The position numbers and the translations under genes are program-made. The notes beneath the pieces are model-generated. The model saw only the letters and a program-made list of their open reading frames with translations, was not told the DNA's origin and made no database searches. Positions 37,659 through 64,000 of a stretch of DNA of 64,000 nt are shown piece after piece; the stretch's first letter is position 1; each line of letters starts with the position of its first letter. The stretch comes from Urophycis tenuis (taxonomy: Eukaryota; Chordata; Actinopteri; Gadiformes; Phycidae), in assembly GCA_036785325.1 (NCBI GenBank), contig JAXIVH010000428.1, forward strand, positions 36,421 to 100,420, written 5' to 3'.

Positions 37659-39539
37659 CTCAACTTGCCTCTCTTGATTGTGTCTGTACTGGGCGAGTTT
37701 CTCTTGCATATACAATGTAAAATAGACTTCTCTTCCATAGTCCATGCACACTTGATCCCGCATTCTTTCAGTGACAACAGTATTATTTTAATGTTAGGAG
37801 GCTTGCATGAGACCTCAGTGCAATACGGATTGAAGTCAAGTCAACAAATGTTCAAATACCTTACCATCGAAATCACATTCAAATCATTTCAAAACATTTT
37901 TGCATCAATACAAATTCAGGGCTTAGACTCACTGCATTTTATTGTACCCCAACAACCACCACCTTGTCCAATCACCACTACATCCTCCTTCAACCAACAC
38001 TGCTACCACCTATAGGCCTACTAACAATATTCCTACTAATCAAGTACTACTACTGTTACTACACCTAATACTCCTGCCAATGGTGTTCTACTTACCTTTC
38101 TTCCCCTTCTTCTTATTTCCTCTTCTTCTGTCTGACAACTCCCAATAATTGCTGCTTGCATTCCTAGTTCTATTTTTTGTCTTCTGTTTTTTGTTCAACA
38201 GCTCCGAGGTTTAAATGTACCTTCTACATTGTGCAGCTCCAAAGGGTAAGGGCATTTTTTTGGAATATTTTTATGGCTGTATCAGAATAGAGACCTGAAA
38301 TACCCAACAAAAGGATTGAGCAATTACAGGTTGAATACAAAAATGAAAAACACACAGACACATCTTCGTAAATGATGATAATGTTTTTTTACAGGCCTTG
38401 TGGCATGTGCAACAACTTGGCTGCAACATCAAGACACAGCTATAACATATGACCCTAAACTTCACAAGCTTCTCGTTTTGATTTGAACACATTTTGTGAC
38501 CCATATACTCTGCATAAAAAAAGGGACAGGGTTCACATTACAAGCACCCTGAAAATGACAAACAGAACAAGAAATCAGTCCATCTCATACATTTGTGATC
38601 ATTGGTAGATATTCTCAAGACCAGATATACGGGGTACACTCTCAAGCCCCTCAGTGACACACTCATTAGCCAGGAGACAAAGTCCAATCAAATGGGGATC
38701 AGCAGAGTGAATTTGGTCGTCCTAAAATGTTTTCAATCACTGACATGAATTTCTGATAAATTTGAATATATATCCATCTGTCCATATCCTAAATTGTCTA
38801 TATTAACTATGACATGAATGCATGTAGACTGATTAGACTTTGTGTTAACCAAGCTAGGATGAAGGCTAGGTTTTTGAAGACATTAGCACAACACGGTTAT
38901 TATATAATGTCGTTCTTCATGATAGGGTCTGTTGATGCTCTTCAGCACTGTGCCGTCTCAGCATTGTGCTGCAGAAATCCCATTAGCAGCCATTAGTTGG
39001 TCCTGTCTATCATGAAACATGATGAAACAATTTAGCCACATTGGCACAATTGCCTACTCTCTCTCTCCCACACACAGACTCAAAGTCAACTCACACCAGG
39101 AATCTCACCTCTTCCATCACTTCTTTAACCTGCATCTTTAACTTACTGCCAAGTTGTCCTCTTCTCGAGAGCTTGAGGCCCAAAAGAGCCTCAGCCAATT
39201 CCTCGTAGCGACATAATTGCATGGGATTTGTTCATGCATCAACCCACTCTTTTGGTTTGACATTTTTAAGAGGTTATTTCTGAGTGGTCAAACCCTCCCC
39301 TTGCCCTTCAACGGACTCGGGTAAAGAATGATGAACGATTGTACTGAGGGTACATGGAGTGTTTCAGTTCAATTTCTATGGGATTTGAACAAAGAGTTCT
39401 AGGAAGAAGCTGGGGGTGTTAACCCGATGGCTATCACCCATTAGGGATACTTGTTTAGTACCATAAGCCAGTGACTGCTCTGTCCTTTCACCAAAATAGC
39501 CTATGGATTTAGAGGATTCAATTATAATATTTCACACAC

Positions 39540-39985
39540 TGTAATCTCCAGGGTAAATTTGTGTAGTGAATGCTGGTTTGCAGATGAAGGGATTATGATA
39601 AGTGAGTGCACTATTTAATACAACCATGTTTTGGAGCCATTACTTTTTTTAGGTCGTTTCCCTGTAACACAACTTAAATTCCATCACCTTTTTTGGAAAA
39701 AGTTGATATCCAGAATGAAACTGTTGCAATACAACTGCACTGCATCATGTTATTAAAAGCAACCTATATGCAACTAATTGCTGATGGCGCCCACTGCTAT
39801 CGAGATAAATGATCAATACATATGATATATAACAATAACTATAGGTCTATGAATGTAGTTTACCATTATAATAATATAATAATTAGAGGACTCTGTTGAG
39901 TAACGTTAATAGGCTATGACCTCCATCTCCATCATACAACATGTAAACTGACCAGGGTGACTATGACAAAGATTCCTGACTCATG
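39540..39985 (+). repeat. Dispersed repeat B, copy 1 (unknown class)
   Basis: Similar in order to 52390-53130: tgttttggag, tttccctgt / ttccctgt, aatgatcaata, aggactctgttgag / aggactgtgttgag, acaacatgta, gactatgacaaagattcctga / cactatgacacagattcctga. Confidence 0.7.
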
Positions 39986-40089
39986 GAACATGAGTGCACT
40001 TTTCTGTGTGTTTGTGTAAAGGAATGGGGTGGGTGGGGAGTGGAGGTCCCTGAGTAAGTGAGAGGTAGGGGGTTTGTTTGTGAGCCCTG

Positions 40090-41060
40090 CTGCAATTGAG
40101 AAGAAACAGTTCAGGCAGCACAAGGTTTTGGTCTTTATGGACCAAAACCAAGTCTTTGCAAGAGGTGGTGACTAAGATGGGAAGGATCAGCAATGATTCT
40201 TCTTGCTCTGTACCTGCTCCTAGAGTGGTACAGTTCCATGATCTTATCCTCTGACTGAATGATACACTGCAGTGCAGACTGGCTTTGTCCTTGGCAGTGG
40301 AGGCAGCGAACCAACGATGGCTGTGTAGGACTGGACCATCATTTTCTGTGGCTACTTGAATTTCTGCTGCAGGAAGAACATTCTCTGCTGGCCCTTCTAT
40401 ATGGTGTTGGTGATGTTCCCCATCCACCTGATTACTGTGAAATCATTGTTCCAAGTAATCGGAATAACGAGAGTGTTAGCAAGGGAGTCACCCATGATGA
40501 GGTGGTGGTTGAGGCTTGCTACCATCTACAGTTTTCATTAGATATAATCATCCATTGAGGGTTGTTTCGTCCGCAAACTTTGGGAGTTTGACAGAAGGAT
40601 GCAGCTGCAGCTGATGCAGGCTCTGGAACAATCTTGCTGAGCCACATGTGCTGCGGGAGTCTAGGTGCTTAAGGGAGGAGTCTGAAGTTGACTGCTTTGT
40701 CTACAAACTTGCTGGCTCTGTAGGCAAACTGGTGGAGAAAGGGGTTAGGGATGGCCTTGAGGTGGGTTTGCATGATGTACTCAAAGGTCTTCAGTGCCAC
40801 CATGGTCAGGGCGACTGGTCCGTAGTCATTGAGGCCTGTGATCTTCTGCTTTTTGGGAATGGGGAAGTTTTGAAGCAGGTAGCATGCATTCAACCAGTGA
40901 GGTGTTAAAGATGTCTGTGAACACTGAAGACAGCTGGTCTGCACAGTGCTTCAGCGTAGAGGGGGAGACAGCGTTCAGGCCAGCTGTCTTGCGGGGGTTC
41001 TGTCTCTTGAAAAGTGTGTTAACGTGTCACTCCAGGATGGAGAGAGGTGTGATGGGGGGA
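40090..41060 (-). mobile_element. L2-like LINE relic, reverse transcriptase
   Basis: Minus-strand pieces: KRQNPRKTAGLNAVSPSTLK with HCADQLSSVFTDIFNTSL near 40890-41000; ITGLNDYGPVALTMVALKTF with LKAIPNP and HQFAYRASKFVDKAVN near 40690-40850; WFAASTAKDKASLHC and RIIADPSHLSHHLL near 40150-40320. These are RT motifs of fish L2-type LINEs in correct order, broken by frameshifts and a gap. 41061-42129 shows only AT-rich DNA. Confidence 0.8.
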
Positions 41061-42129
41061 AGGGGGGCTCTCTGGCCTATTGTGTGGAAGGTGGCAGTGT
41101 CTCTCGCCAGGCACCAAAGAAGAGGTGTGATAGCTGTGGAGGGGGGCTGGGTGTGTGGGTCAGAGTCAGGGCTGTTCCATTGGGAGCCAAGGTGACTGGT
41201 TATCCCAACAGAATATACTACAGGTCTCAGATAAAAAAAAAAAAACATATATACAGTATACATTTCTTGTTTTTGCATGCAGTCAGGCCACTGAAGGCCA
41301 GGCCAGTGTTTCCAGTTGATAGTTGAGCATAACCGGTGCTTGATGATGGACGGTGGAAAGAGAAAAAAGAGGAAAAAAAGAGGAAGGGAGGAGCAGAGAT
41401 GGAGAAAAAAAGGCCCTTGCAGGAGAAGGTGCTGAATGCGGCAAATTGACCAAATGTTCCTGCACGGGACCAGCAGGTGGCTAATGTAGCCAATGCTACT
41501 GATGCATCAACATCGTCCCCTGTCAAAAGACAAATGTAGCCAAGCTGCCAAGAAACGGTATCAATAATAAACATGGTTGTTCCCTTTACTTTCCTTAAAA
41601 CATTGGTGGCATAATTGCCATATCTAGTCTAGTTAATGTGATCAATAATATTCATACATTTTGTGGAACATTTTAGTCAGTGAGCTCATCGTTTGAGCTC
41701 ATAATTTAATTTAGTTAAAATTGTTTAGACAATGCATCTCAGACACTTATGCTATACTATATGATATACTATAACTCAAGTTTGACACCCATACAATTCA
41801 GTCTACACCCACCAACAAGGAACCGTTGCCCACACCTAATTCTCTATTGTGTAAGTACACTAGTTCCTTATTTTGTTATTTATTATTTAATAAATATTGG
41901 CTGAATGTTAGTCCGTCTGTCATCTCCCTCCTTAATTATTTGTACCTTTGGTTTTATTTGAGGTTCATGACAGTGGTTTGTACTAAGCAGTAGTTGCTCC
42001 TTAGGTTGTGATTCACATGCACTAAAATTCAATAAAGGTCTGTAGCTAAAACGTTCATGGTGGGGAACCCCCTTCTTAAGAAGTGGCCTGACTGGGGCAA
42101 TATTTTACGCCATATTTCCCGGTCTGAAT

Positions 42130-42310
42130 GAGTTCCCCAGTCTGACCCTGCACCAAAATCCTATGTATTTTGAGGACTAATTATGGATTTCCAATTTTTA
42201 ATCCAAGTGTAAAATATTGTAGTGAATGTAGTCAATATGTGTGGGTGTGCATTCTTTAATACATCCCCATTTTGGAGAGGTTAGTAGTGGTAGTAATTTT
42301 ATTCAGTGTA
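42130..42310 (+). repeat. Dispersed repeat B, short copy
   Basis: tagtgaatg ... gtgtgcattctttaatacatccccattttggagaggttag parallels the 5' part of the copies at 39.6 and 52.4 kb. Confidence 0.5.
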
Positions 42311-42840
42311 ACCTCACTGTTAGTTGCTATTATATTGTACTGAACCTATAATTTAACAACATAATTGCTATATTATCTATGGGATTGTCTCAGGTCAGAC
42401 TCTCTTAGCTAATTCACCAAGAGAGTTACAGAATCAAATACCTGTTCCTCCTAGTTCCTCAATTTTTAATTAGGCAAATCAATTTGTAACATGACAAACC
42501 TTTGTCAGATATTCATACCTACAACAGACAATACTTTATTTCTGGCACCCAGCAACACAGCAAGAATACATAGTTTGAATTGTTGGGCTACTATTCATAT
42601 TCACCACCAGTTGATGCTTTGTATTGCCTCCAGCCAACACTGTGACGTAATCATAACATCCACTGAAAAAGGATCCATGCCACACAAGAAAGCAGACACT
42701 GATCAGGCCTCTAATCCCTGAATGCTGACATGCTATGTAAAAGCACACATGGGGGCGGCATAACACAGACTTTTTTTGGTTCTGAGTAATAAAAGCAAAG
42801 TCAGCCTAATGATGGATCTTCTTTACAGCAAAACAGCAAT

Positions 42841-42975
42841 AACCCCTTTTACAGTGTAAAAGGGGTTAGTGTCTCGCTCAAGTACACTTCAACATGTGAC
42901 CAGAGGAGCTGGAATCAAACCAGTAACCTTCAGATTACCAGATGACTGCTGTAACTCCTCAGCCACCACTGTTGA
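42841..42975 (-). mobile_element. tRNA-derived SINE
   Basis: On minus: a tRNA-like head with B box GGTTTGATTCC (consensus GGTTCGANTCC, CpG decayed), then agctcctctggtcacatgtt and the common fish SINE body gaagtgtacttgagcgagac. Next to it, 42841-42867 is a 13-bp perfect inverted repeat. 42976-43756 has no gene seen. Confidence 0.6.
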
Positions 42976-43756
42976 TGAATGAATGATGTACAGAAATGTT
43001 ATTAATTAAGTTATTAATTAACATGAACCATACATTGATACATTGAAACAGTCATTATTTAATAGGGTACAACCGTTCCATATCCCAAAATGGAACATAC
43101 TGTAGTTATTTTGCAATTACTACCCTCTGGACTAAAGTAAGAGCTCAGATGTTCTAAAACAATCTAAAGGTGAGTACTGCAAAGATGAGCTATGTTTTTT
43201 TGAACAACCATTTTAATCAATACTAGTCCACGCGTAGAGAATTAAATGAGAAGACACTGTTAGACACTGAAACCTTACCAGGCTTGGCTATTACAGCTCC
43301 CTGGTGCCACCTTCTACTTGAAAATAAAACTTCAGTGACACAATGGACACGGAGTCAACTAAATCTTTTGTTTCTTGGAAGTTAGTGGTGTTTGTAAGTT
43401 ATGGAGTATCTACCTGAATCTGATGTGGTATGTTTTGCTTCCTTTAGGACCCCCTAGATTGTTTATCTCCATAAATCCAGACATAAATCACAGCCACAGA
43501 TTTACAAGCTTTGACATATTTAATGAAACATGTTACAAACAGTTGATTTAACATGTCACATAATGGTATAGCGCTTAGGGTTACACAATCACAATGTGAT
43601 TCCACTAGTAACAGGCGTAGAATATTACGAGAACATAAAGGCACTGCAGGCACAGACTAAAGGCTCTTTTATAAAAGAGATGCTCTGATGTCAGAAATAC
43701 AAGATGAATACTAACCTTTCTAACGTTACAATATAGTTACAGTACATTTTGAAATA

Positions 43757-44320
43757 CAGTGAAACCTTGGTAACACTGAAGTCAAACAATTCGCTTCTCA
43801 AACAGACAACAAAACAAAACATTTGACCGACTTCTGTCCCAGAACTGAAACACCATTCAGAACTCAATATTCAGAACTCTTTGGTGAAGTGTTGAGCATC
43901 AGTACGCTTTGGAATCTCGACTCATGCTCGGAACAAACTTTGTTTTGTGCATCATTATTTGCTGTTCTGTGCCTCCCTTTTCCATTTGAATATACATTTA
44001 CTGAGGAACTAAGCTCTCCACCATGTCTCCAAAGAAGGGAAGTAGTGATGGTGCTCAGAAAAAATGGAACATACTGTGGACAACAATCGAGTTGAAGAAG
44101 GAAATAATCTCAAAGCATGAAAATGCTTTATAGAACAAAGTGATGAAGATGTTATTGTTATTTTATTACTGTTCATCCAGGTTAAATGCAAGTTATCTGG
44201 GGTTCTGGAACAGATAAATCAAGTTTACATTCATTCTTATGGGAAAGATAGTTTCAGATTTCGAACAATTCACAACTCAAACAGCCTTTTGGAATCTTTT
44301 GGAGTACCGAGGTTTCACTG
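43757..44320 (+). mobile_element. pogo/Tigger-type DNA transposon, internally deleted
   Basis: Terminal inverted repeats CAGTGAAACCTTGGTA at the left and, on minus, CAGTGAAACCTCGGTA at the right; left flank TA, right flank TG (decayed TA duplication). Interior at 44023 starts MSPKKGSSDGAQKKW and continues ELKKEIISKHEN, matching the Tigger transposase N-terminal helix-turn-helix. 564 bp against about 2.5 kb for intact elements. Confidence 0.8.
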
Positions 44321-44329
44321 TGCATTGAA

Positions 44330-45150
44330 AGGTATGACAGAAAAAGCGTGAGGTGAGGTGGGCGCCTTGAGTGACAAAGGCGAACTCACGGAAGTGGCGA
44401 GCCAAAAGAGGCGCGGCGTGAGTCAAAGTGGGCGCGGCGTGGGGGTGGGCGTGGTCTGAGGTGGGCGTAGCTTGAGGTGCTACAGGCCGCAGCCGGACAC
44501 TATTGCTGCAGCCAGAGATTCGAACGCCAAGACAGACCCGAGCAGTGGATGATCTTTTGAAGACAGACTCGGGGCAAGAGAAAAGGTGGTAAGAAAACCT
44601 GGGATCTTTTAGACTGACTTCCTAAACGGGGAACGAGACCAGCTTCTCTTGTTTGTGCGAACAGACAACTAATTGCAAACAAAAATCCATATTGTTTTTT
44701 TATTGGCTTCCAGTGTGCCCACCAAGACACATTTATATGAGGAGCTAGCGGAATGTGTTGCTAGTGGGCTAGCTAACGTTAGCTGGCTAATTAGCTTGTC
44801 AGCCATCCAATATTTGGGGGTTTGTGTTCTTCATTGAAATATACCTAATTTAAAACAAAATGTCCACGGCTGGAGTTATTAGGTCCAGTTTAGAAGTCTG
44901 ACTGGGCCAAGATGTCGTGCTATAAGGTGCATACTAATATCTAGTTATTTAGAGTTGATAGTGTTAATGAGCTGCTTCAAGGTCCGTAGAACATCATAAG
45001 AACAGCGGGGTCTATTGTTGCTGCCGAGCCGGGGATACCTTCCAGTCTAAAAGGATAAAACCAAGACTTTCCAGCGGAGAGACTGTCTGCCGTCCGATGT
45101 TAATGTCGACCGACGTTGCATCTATCATACTGCCCGTTACCCGGGGGATC
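44330..45150 (+). promoter_or_regulatory. rbfox2: Promoter/5' UTR region of the RBFOX gene
   Basis: GC-rich 44330-44480 with repeated GGGCG boxes (gtgggcgcggcgtgggggtg), then less GC-rich sequence leading to the first recognised coding exon. A noncoding exon near 44500-44590 (possible donor aaaag|gtggtaag) is conceivable but unproven. Confidence 0.45.
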
Positions 45151-59477
<14,327 letters not shown>

Positions 59478-59505
59478 GTAATATATCTCTCTCTGTCTCT
59501 GTCTT

Positions 59506-59563
<58 letters not shown>

Positions 59564-60068
59564 TCCCTCCCTCCCACCCTCTCTCTGTCTCTGTGTGTGT
59601 CCCCCCCCCCCCCGCCACCATGCCATAGAAGCACTGCCTGGCTGCTGATTGTGCTAGCTAGCTCCATCTGGAACATGTTCTCCAGCTAGCTCCACCGACT
59701 CCCATCACTCACATGCTTTGATGCACCCGGCTGGGTTCTCTCTTTTAAATTATTTCTTTCCTTTTTTTTTTTTTTTTGTTGTTGAGGGTTTTTTAGAACG
59801 CAAGGCATGCTGGGTGCTTCCTTGAATACGTTTTATTGAGCTCCGTCTCAGCATGCGGTCTTCCCTCTCGTCCCTCGTCTTCCTGTCCTTCCTCCCACAG
59901 TCGCGCACTGCTACCCTGGCAGTCACGGCAGGCGCTGGACGTCTCTCTGGTCAGACGGACGTTTCAGACAGACAGACGTTCCTCCTTTCAGACAGACGTT
60001 CCCGGCGCCCCCGTGCTCCTCACCCGCTGCTCCTCACCCGTAGCGACGGCAGCACCAGCGCATGGCTC

Positions 60069-60142
60069 CCCCCCCCCCCCCCCCCCCCCCTCCCCTTTCA
60101 AACCCCTCCACCCCGTCGCCCCCCCCCCCCCCCCCCCCCCCC
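60069..60142 (+). repeat. Two poly-C runs
   Basis: Runs of about 22-24 C at 60069-60090 and 60119-60142. Length is likely uncertain in any assembly. Confidence 0.9.
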
Positions 60143-60657
60143 GCCCCCGCCCCCCCTCGTTTCCTTTGATGGGCGCTGTCGTGGGTGGCGCGCCGCCGGG
60201 AGCGACATGCATGGCGTTGGTTTAACATGTCATTGCGTTTGTCTGTGGTTCGTCCCATGGGTTTGTGTGTGTGTGCGTGTGCCGTGCGTGCGTGTGTGTG
60301 TGTGTGTGACTGGAGCGAGGAGGAGGCGTGGAGTGCATGGCCCGTCCTGGTCGCGTCATCGTCATGGCAGAGCCGACTCTTGCATGACGGACTAGGCTTG
60401 TTTGTAACGACACTTGTGGTGAAGCCGTGTGACCGAATTACCTCACACCTGCATCCGTCACCCCCCCTCGCCCTCCCCCCCCTCTCCCCATCCTACACAC
60501 ACCTCTGGCCCAATCAGCAAGCTGAATGTATCCTGGTAGAATCTGTCTAGCCAATCAGCAAGCTGAATGTATAACCTGCAACTCTTCATCAACCTGCAGG
60601 CGCACCTCACTTGGTGTCATCCTAGCCTCAAACTCTTCTTCACCACCTCTTTCCTGT

Positions 60658-60779
60658 CTCTCTCTCTCTCTTTCTCTCTCTCTCCTCCTCCTCTCTCTCT
60701 TCTCCCCGTCTTTCCCCTATCCCCCTCCCCCTTCCTTCACCCCTCTCTCTCTCCCCTCTCTCTCTCCCCTATCCCCACT

Positions 60780-60833
<54 letters not shown>

Positions 60834-60835
60834 CC
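60658..60835 (+). repeat. CT-rich block with (CT)n at 60784-60829
   Basis: Polypyrimidine stretch ending in a pure CT run of about 45 bp. Confidence 0.9.
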
Positions 60836-60999
60836 CCCCTCTCCTCTTTGTCTCTCGTCCTGAGTTGGTTGTGTTGCTCCTGTGGTTCTGCATGTTGTGG
60901 AGACGTGGAGTCACGGACCGGTGGTGCGGTGTTGTCCGCTGCATGCCAGCTGCTCTCCAGATGTGGTGTCGGGTTCTAGTCACGTGTCAACTGCATGGG

Positions 61000-61084
61000 T
61001 GTGTGTGTGTGCGCGCGTGTGCGTGCGTGTGTGTGCGTGCGTGCGCGTGCCCACGTGTGCGTGCGTACGTGCGTGCGCGCGCAG
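61000..61084 (+). repeat. GT/GC alternating purine-pyrimidine tract
   Basis: About 85 bp of strictly alternating GTGTGCGCGTGCGT type, a potential Z-DNA former. Confidence 0.85.
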
Positions 61085-62139
61085 TGCATGGAACAAAAGG
61101 CTAACATCGGCCGAGCGGATGGGTCTATTTTTATTCCTGTCTTCTCCCGGGGGGAGGAGGAGAGGACTACGTTTGAGCAGACATGTTGCTGTTGTTCCTT
61201 TTTCGCTCTGGTTTGGTCAAATCATTTCAGAGTTTGTTGAACTACGGTTTCAGGCGGAGCAGGAGAAATCTTCTGGTACTTTCATAAACTCTGAAATACG
61301 AGCCGACTGGGTGCGGTTTTGATTTAACATTCTGTCGTGGAGTGTGGAAATCACGCCAGTGCTTTGTCTGTGGTCTCTGTCCACCAGCATGCTGTGTAGC
61401 GGGGGTGCATGCCTGGTCGCTATCTAGTCTGCTTCCACATGCTGGGGACTAACACAGATGGACACTCGTCCTGCATGTCCATTGTTTTTACTGGTTCTTG
61501 GTGAAGATGGGCTTTGGTGATGGGTCTGTTTTGGTTTTCAGTTGTTCGGCATGAAGTCTTCTGGAACTGTGTTTTCAAAGCCGTTCTCCCACGGAGTTGA
61601 ACAGCTCAGCCTGTACTTCACACAGAGTCTGCCAGTGTTTACGTTGCATTCATTGGCTGTTGTTATTTCCTAACTCAAGCCAATAGGGGGTTGGAAGGGC
61701 TTTTTTTCCTGTAGTTTGCATGTTTGTAGATCACTGTATCGGTGTGCATAAATCACCTCCCAGGGGTTAATTGTCAAGTGTAACATGATGTATAGAAATG
61801 TTCCAAGTGTTGTTCTTTTTGAAGTAAAAATGTATTTCTCTTTGTCTGGAATAAAACTCTGCGCTTTGAAGAAGTCAGTTTCCTGTACGCTTCCGATATA
61901 TCCATGTAAGTCGCCCAACTCCAATTCACTCCAATTCCTTCTGTGTGTCCTCTATGCTGTGTATACTCTCATTTCATCTGCACTACTGTATGTACAGTCC
62001 CCAGGCTCCTACAAGGCCTAGACGTGGAGAGGCCTCTTCTGTGTACTGCATCTCTCTCCACCCTGGACTGCTCTCATGCATGTGTTCCCCCAGGGCAGAG
62101 CTTCTGGCCCCCTCCACCCCCCCTTCCCCCTACATGTCT

Positions 62140-62275
62140 GTTAGCATTAGCATGTAGTCTGGTAAGGTAGCATTAGCATGTAGTCCGGTAAGGTAGCATT
62201 AGCATGTAGTCCGGTAAGGTAGCATTAGCATGTAGTCCGGTAAGGTAGCATTAGCATGTAGTCTGGTAAGGTAGG
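62140..62275 (+). repeat. Minisatellite, 26-bp unit, about five copies
   Basis: Unit gtagtccggtaaggtagcat plus tagcat; copies differ at one C/T (tctgg versus tccgg). Confidence 0.93.
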
Positions 62276-62361
62276 ATATAATGTAGTTTATTAATCCCAG
62301 ATGGGGAACCGGCAGTCTTAAGTCTGTACGGACTCATGTAGCCTGGTAAGGACTCATTTGG

Positions 62362-62412
62362 TCTGTGTGTCTGTGTGTGTGTGTGTTTGTGTGTGCGTGC
62401 GTATGCGTGTGA
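62362..62412 (+). repeat. (GT)n degenerate microsatellite
   Basis: GTGTGTCTGTGT and GTGCGTGCGT variants. Confidence 0.85.
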
Positions 62413-63020
62413 TTGGAGGGTTATTGGACGCCAAGACTCCTCCACGGCGCAGAGTTTTTGGTCAGATGTGTAGTCCAAACTGGCATGCAATGTGTCTGGT
62501 TAGCTCGGGGCTTCTGTAGACTCCCCAACAAACTGTCACTTCTGGATCACAGTACCACCACTGGGACTCTGGGGCACCTCCCCCACATGGGTGGTTTGTG
62601 GTCTGAGGCCGGTGGCGCGAGGGGTTGTCTGAAGGTAAAACTGGTCCTCGCATGAACAACTTCAACACCAGTGCTGGCAAGAGGAACCCAACCATCCGGC
62701 TCCGCATATCAACCACTGTAATCCTTTTATTTTTTTTTTTTTTTATTTCTGTCCCACAAACAGGACACCGTCTGGCTCGATTGTGTCGTTTTTGTGTGAC
62801 TAGTCAACAAAAACGTGCTGGGCTGAAGGGCTGGTCGTGCTTTCTGCGTCCCAGTCCGTCGGACCGACTACTTCCTGGTTGGGTTCGGTTGTGGTCTGGG
62901 GGCTTGCTGTCCACAGGACCCTTGGGGTCTTGTGTAGTACCTTGCATGCTTGGTCCACCACGGTGTGGCAGTTTCCCAAATAACGTGCTGTGACATTGCG
63001 CAATTGAAATCATGCGTCTC

Positions 63021-63051
<31 letters not shown>
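63021..63051 (+). repeat. (CT)n microsatellite
   Basis: About 28 bp of pure CT. Confidence 0.93.
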
Positions 63052-63053
<2 letters not shown>

Positions 63054-64000
63054 CGCGTGCGATCCGCCGGAAAGATTTTCCCTCTTCACCACCCCTCACC
63101 TCTTCAGCCCCCCCCCTCCCACCCCTGTCATTGTCTACTAATATGCGAACCTGTCAGTCCTCTTTCCACCCTCCATGCACACCGTGTTTCGTTTGTCCCG
63201 GTGCAACACTCTTCCGTCGTCATCATTTGTCTGTATGTTGGCCTTGTGTCTTCATTTGCCTTTTCTTACACCCGATCTTCATCCGAACCTCACTTGAACA
63301 CAACGCTTGCTGGGATTGGTGGAACCAGGGCCACGGCTCCTCCCACAAAGCTACGGGGGTTCAGACTCGCCACGTAGGACCGGCCCGCCTCTTTAAACAC
63401 CGGATAGCGCGGCGGCGCCGTCGACAGCGGCGAGCTAGGCGGCCCGGCCGGCGCCATCACAGAGGGGTTAGGGTTCTAGCTTCTGCCGGCGTCCTCGGTG
63501 GTCCTCAGCAGCCACATGAATCAAGTGGTGGGAAGAGACGAGCCAGCCCTCTTATCTCCCGGTAATCACCGGGGACTTGGGAGTGAAACTCTGCAAATAG
63601 CTCGGAAGCCTCGTTCTCAGCCGAGCCTGCGCTGTTTCAGGGGTTTGGGGGGCGTTAAGACGCAGCAGGGAGAGTCCGCAGCCCTCTGTGTGGTCTGCTC
63701 GTCAGGTGTTCAGTGTTTTTTTGTTTTACTTTTGATTTTTTGTTTTTGGTTTGGTGACCTGGTTTATTATATTTTTTCTGTTTCCCTGATGACTTCTTTG
63801 TGTTGTTGTCAGTTTCCACGGTAACTCCTCGCTGTTCCTACGGTAACCGGTAAGTTTTGTACAAACATCAGTTACTGAAAAGACACCCCCCCCCTCCCAC
63901 CCCTTCTCAAATATTGATTGTGATTAATATCATTAATTCAAAATATAATGATTGCACCCATTCATCCCTACCTTATGAAATCATTGTTGAATATTTATTC

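Larger units (their letters stand above)
60208..62948 (+). promoter_or_regulatory. Cluster of twelve TGCATG motifs downstream of the 93-nt exon
   Basis: Starts at 60208, 60334, 60381, 60889, 60940, 60992, 61085, 61406, 61472, 61717, 62077 and 62943. Chance expectation for one hexamer in 2.7 kb is below one. Several lie beside GT-rich tracts, but most are in unlike contexts. Confidence 0.6.
59478..64000 (+). other. rbfox intron 6 (continues off-window)
   Basis: No VNNATARVMTNKK exon found before 64000. Contains (CT)n at 59489-59582 just past the donor, repeats listed below and the TGCATG cluster. The stretch from 63052 to the end shows nothing further I can name. Confidence 0.6.

Noticed and set aside
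62140..62275. Regular 26-bp repeats considered as a CRISPR array
   Set aside because: Units abut without spacers and the genome is eukaryotic; it is a minisatellite. The 21-bp array at 29818 was rejected for the same reason.
59478..64000. The next RBFOX exon (VNNATARVMTNKK)
   Set aside because: I scanned for it in all frames and did not find it before the window ends, so it is taken to lie downstream.

Overview
This is a teleost-type vertebrate genomic window. It has split genes with GT-AG introns, very abundant (CA)n/(GT)n/(GA)n microsatellites, and fish-type transposon relics (L2-like LINEs, DIRS-like, Gypsy, hAT, pogo, tRNA-derived SINEs). I cannot name the species.

Left end (1-12,620): a compact cluster of three genes. 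The 3' six coding exons of smarce1 (BAF57, BAF/SWI-SNF subunit) lie on + at 511-5046; earlier exons are off-window. About 400 bp downstream of its poly(A) signal is a complete three-exon secreted VWC-domain gene of the brorin (VWC2/VWC2L) family, + at 6636-9104. It converges tail to tail with rpl23, on - at 12587-9427, whose five exons give the expected 140 aa. Each of the four rpl23 introns carries one copy of the H/ACA snoRNA SNORA21, so the locus makes ribosomal protein uL14 and, probably, four copies of an rRNA-modification guide.

Middle (12,620-44,330): about 32 kb with no gene I can establish. It is a transposon graveyard: hAT with BED finger and dimerisation remnants, shuffled Gypsy pol pieces, a DIRS-type tyrosine-recombinase retrotransposon with a nested insertion, several L2-like LINE pieces, a pogo/Tigger element, SINEs, an interstitial telomere-like block, and at least two dispersed repeat families I do not recognise. 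Two unexplained open stretches (26.2 kb and 36.2-36.7 kb, both minus) are kept as low-confidence candidates.

Right end (44,330-64,000): the 5' part of an RBFOX gene on +, most like RBFOX2. It has a GC-rich promoter, a first coding exon with the GMKR...KRPR block, a 51-nt exon, two low-complexity exons leading into the RRM, and the '54-nt' and 93-nt RRM exons. The gene continues past 64,000. Two features stand out. The '54-nt' RRM exon is 55 nt here (one extra C), which breaks the frame. The intron after the 93-nt exon holds twelve TGCATG motifs, the RBFOX binding site, in 2.7 kb, with another TGCATG 79 nt upstream of that exon; this suggests splicing autoregulation.
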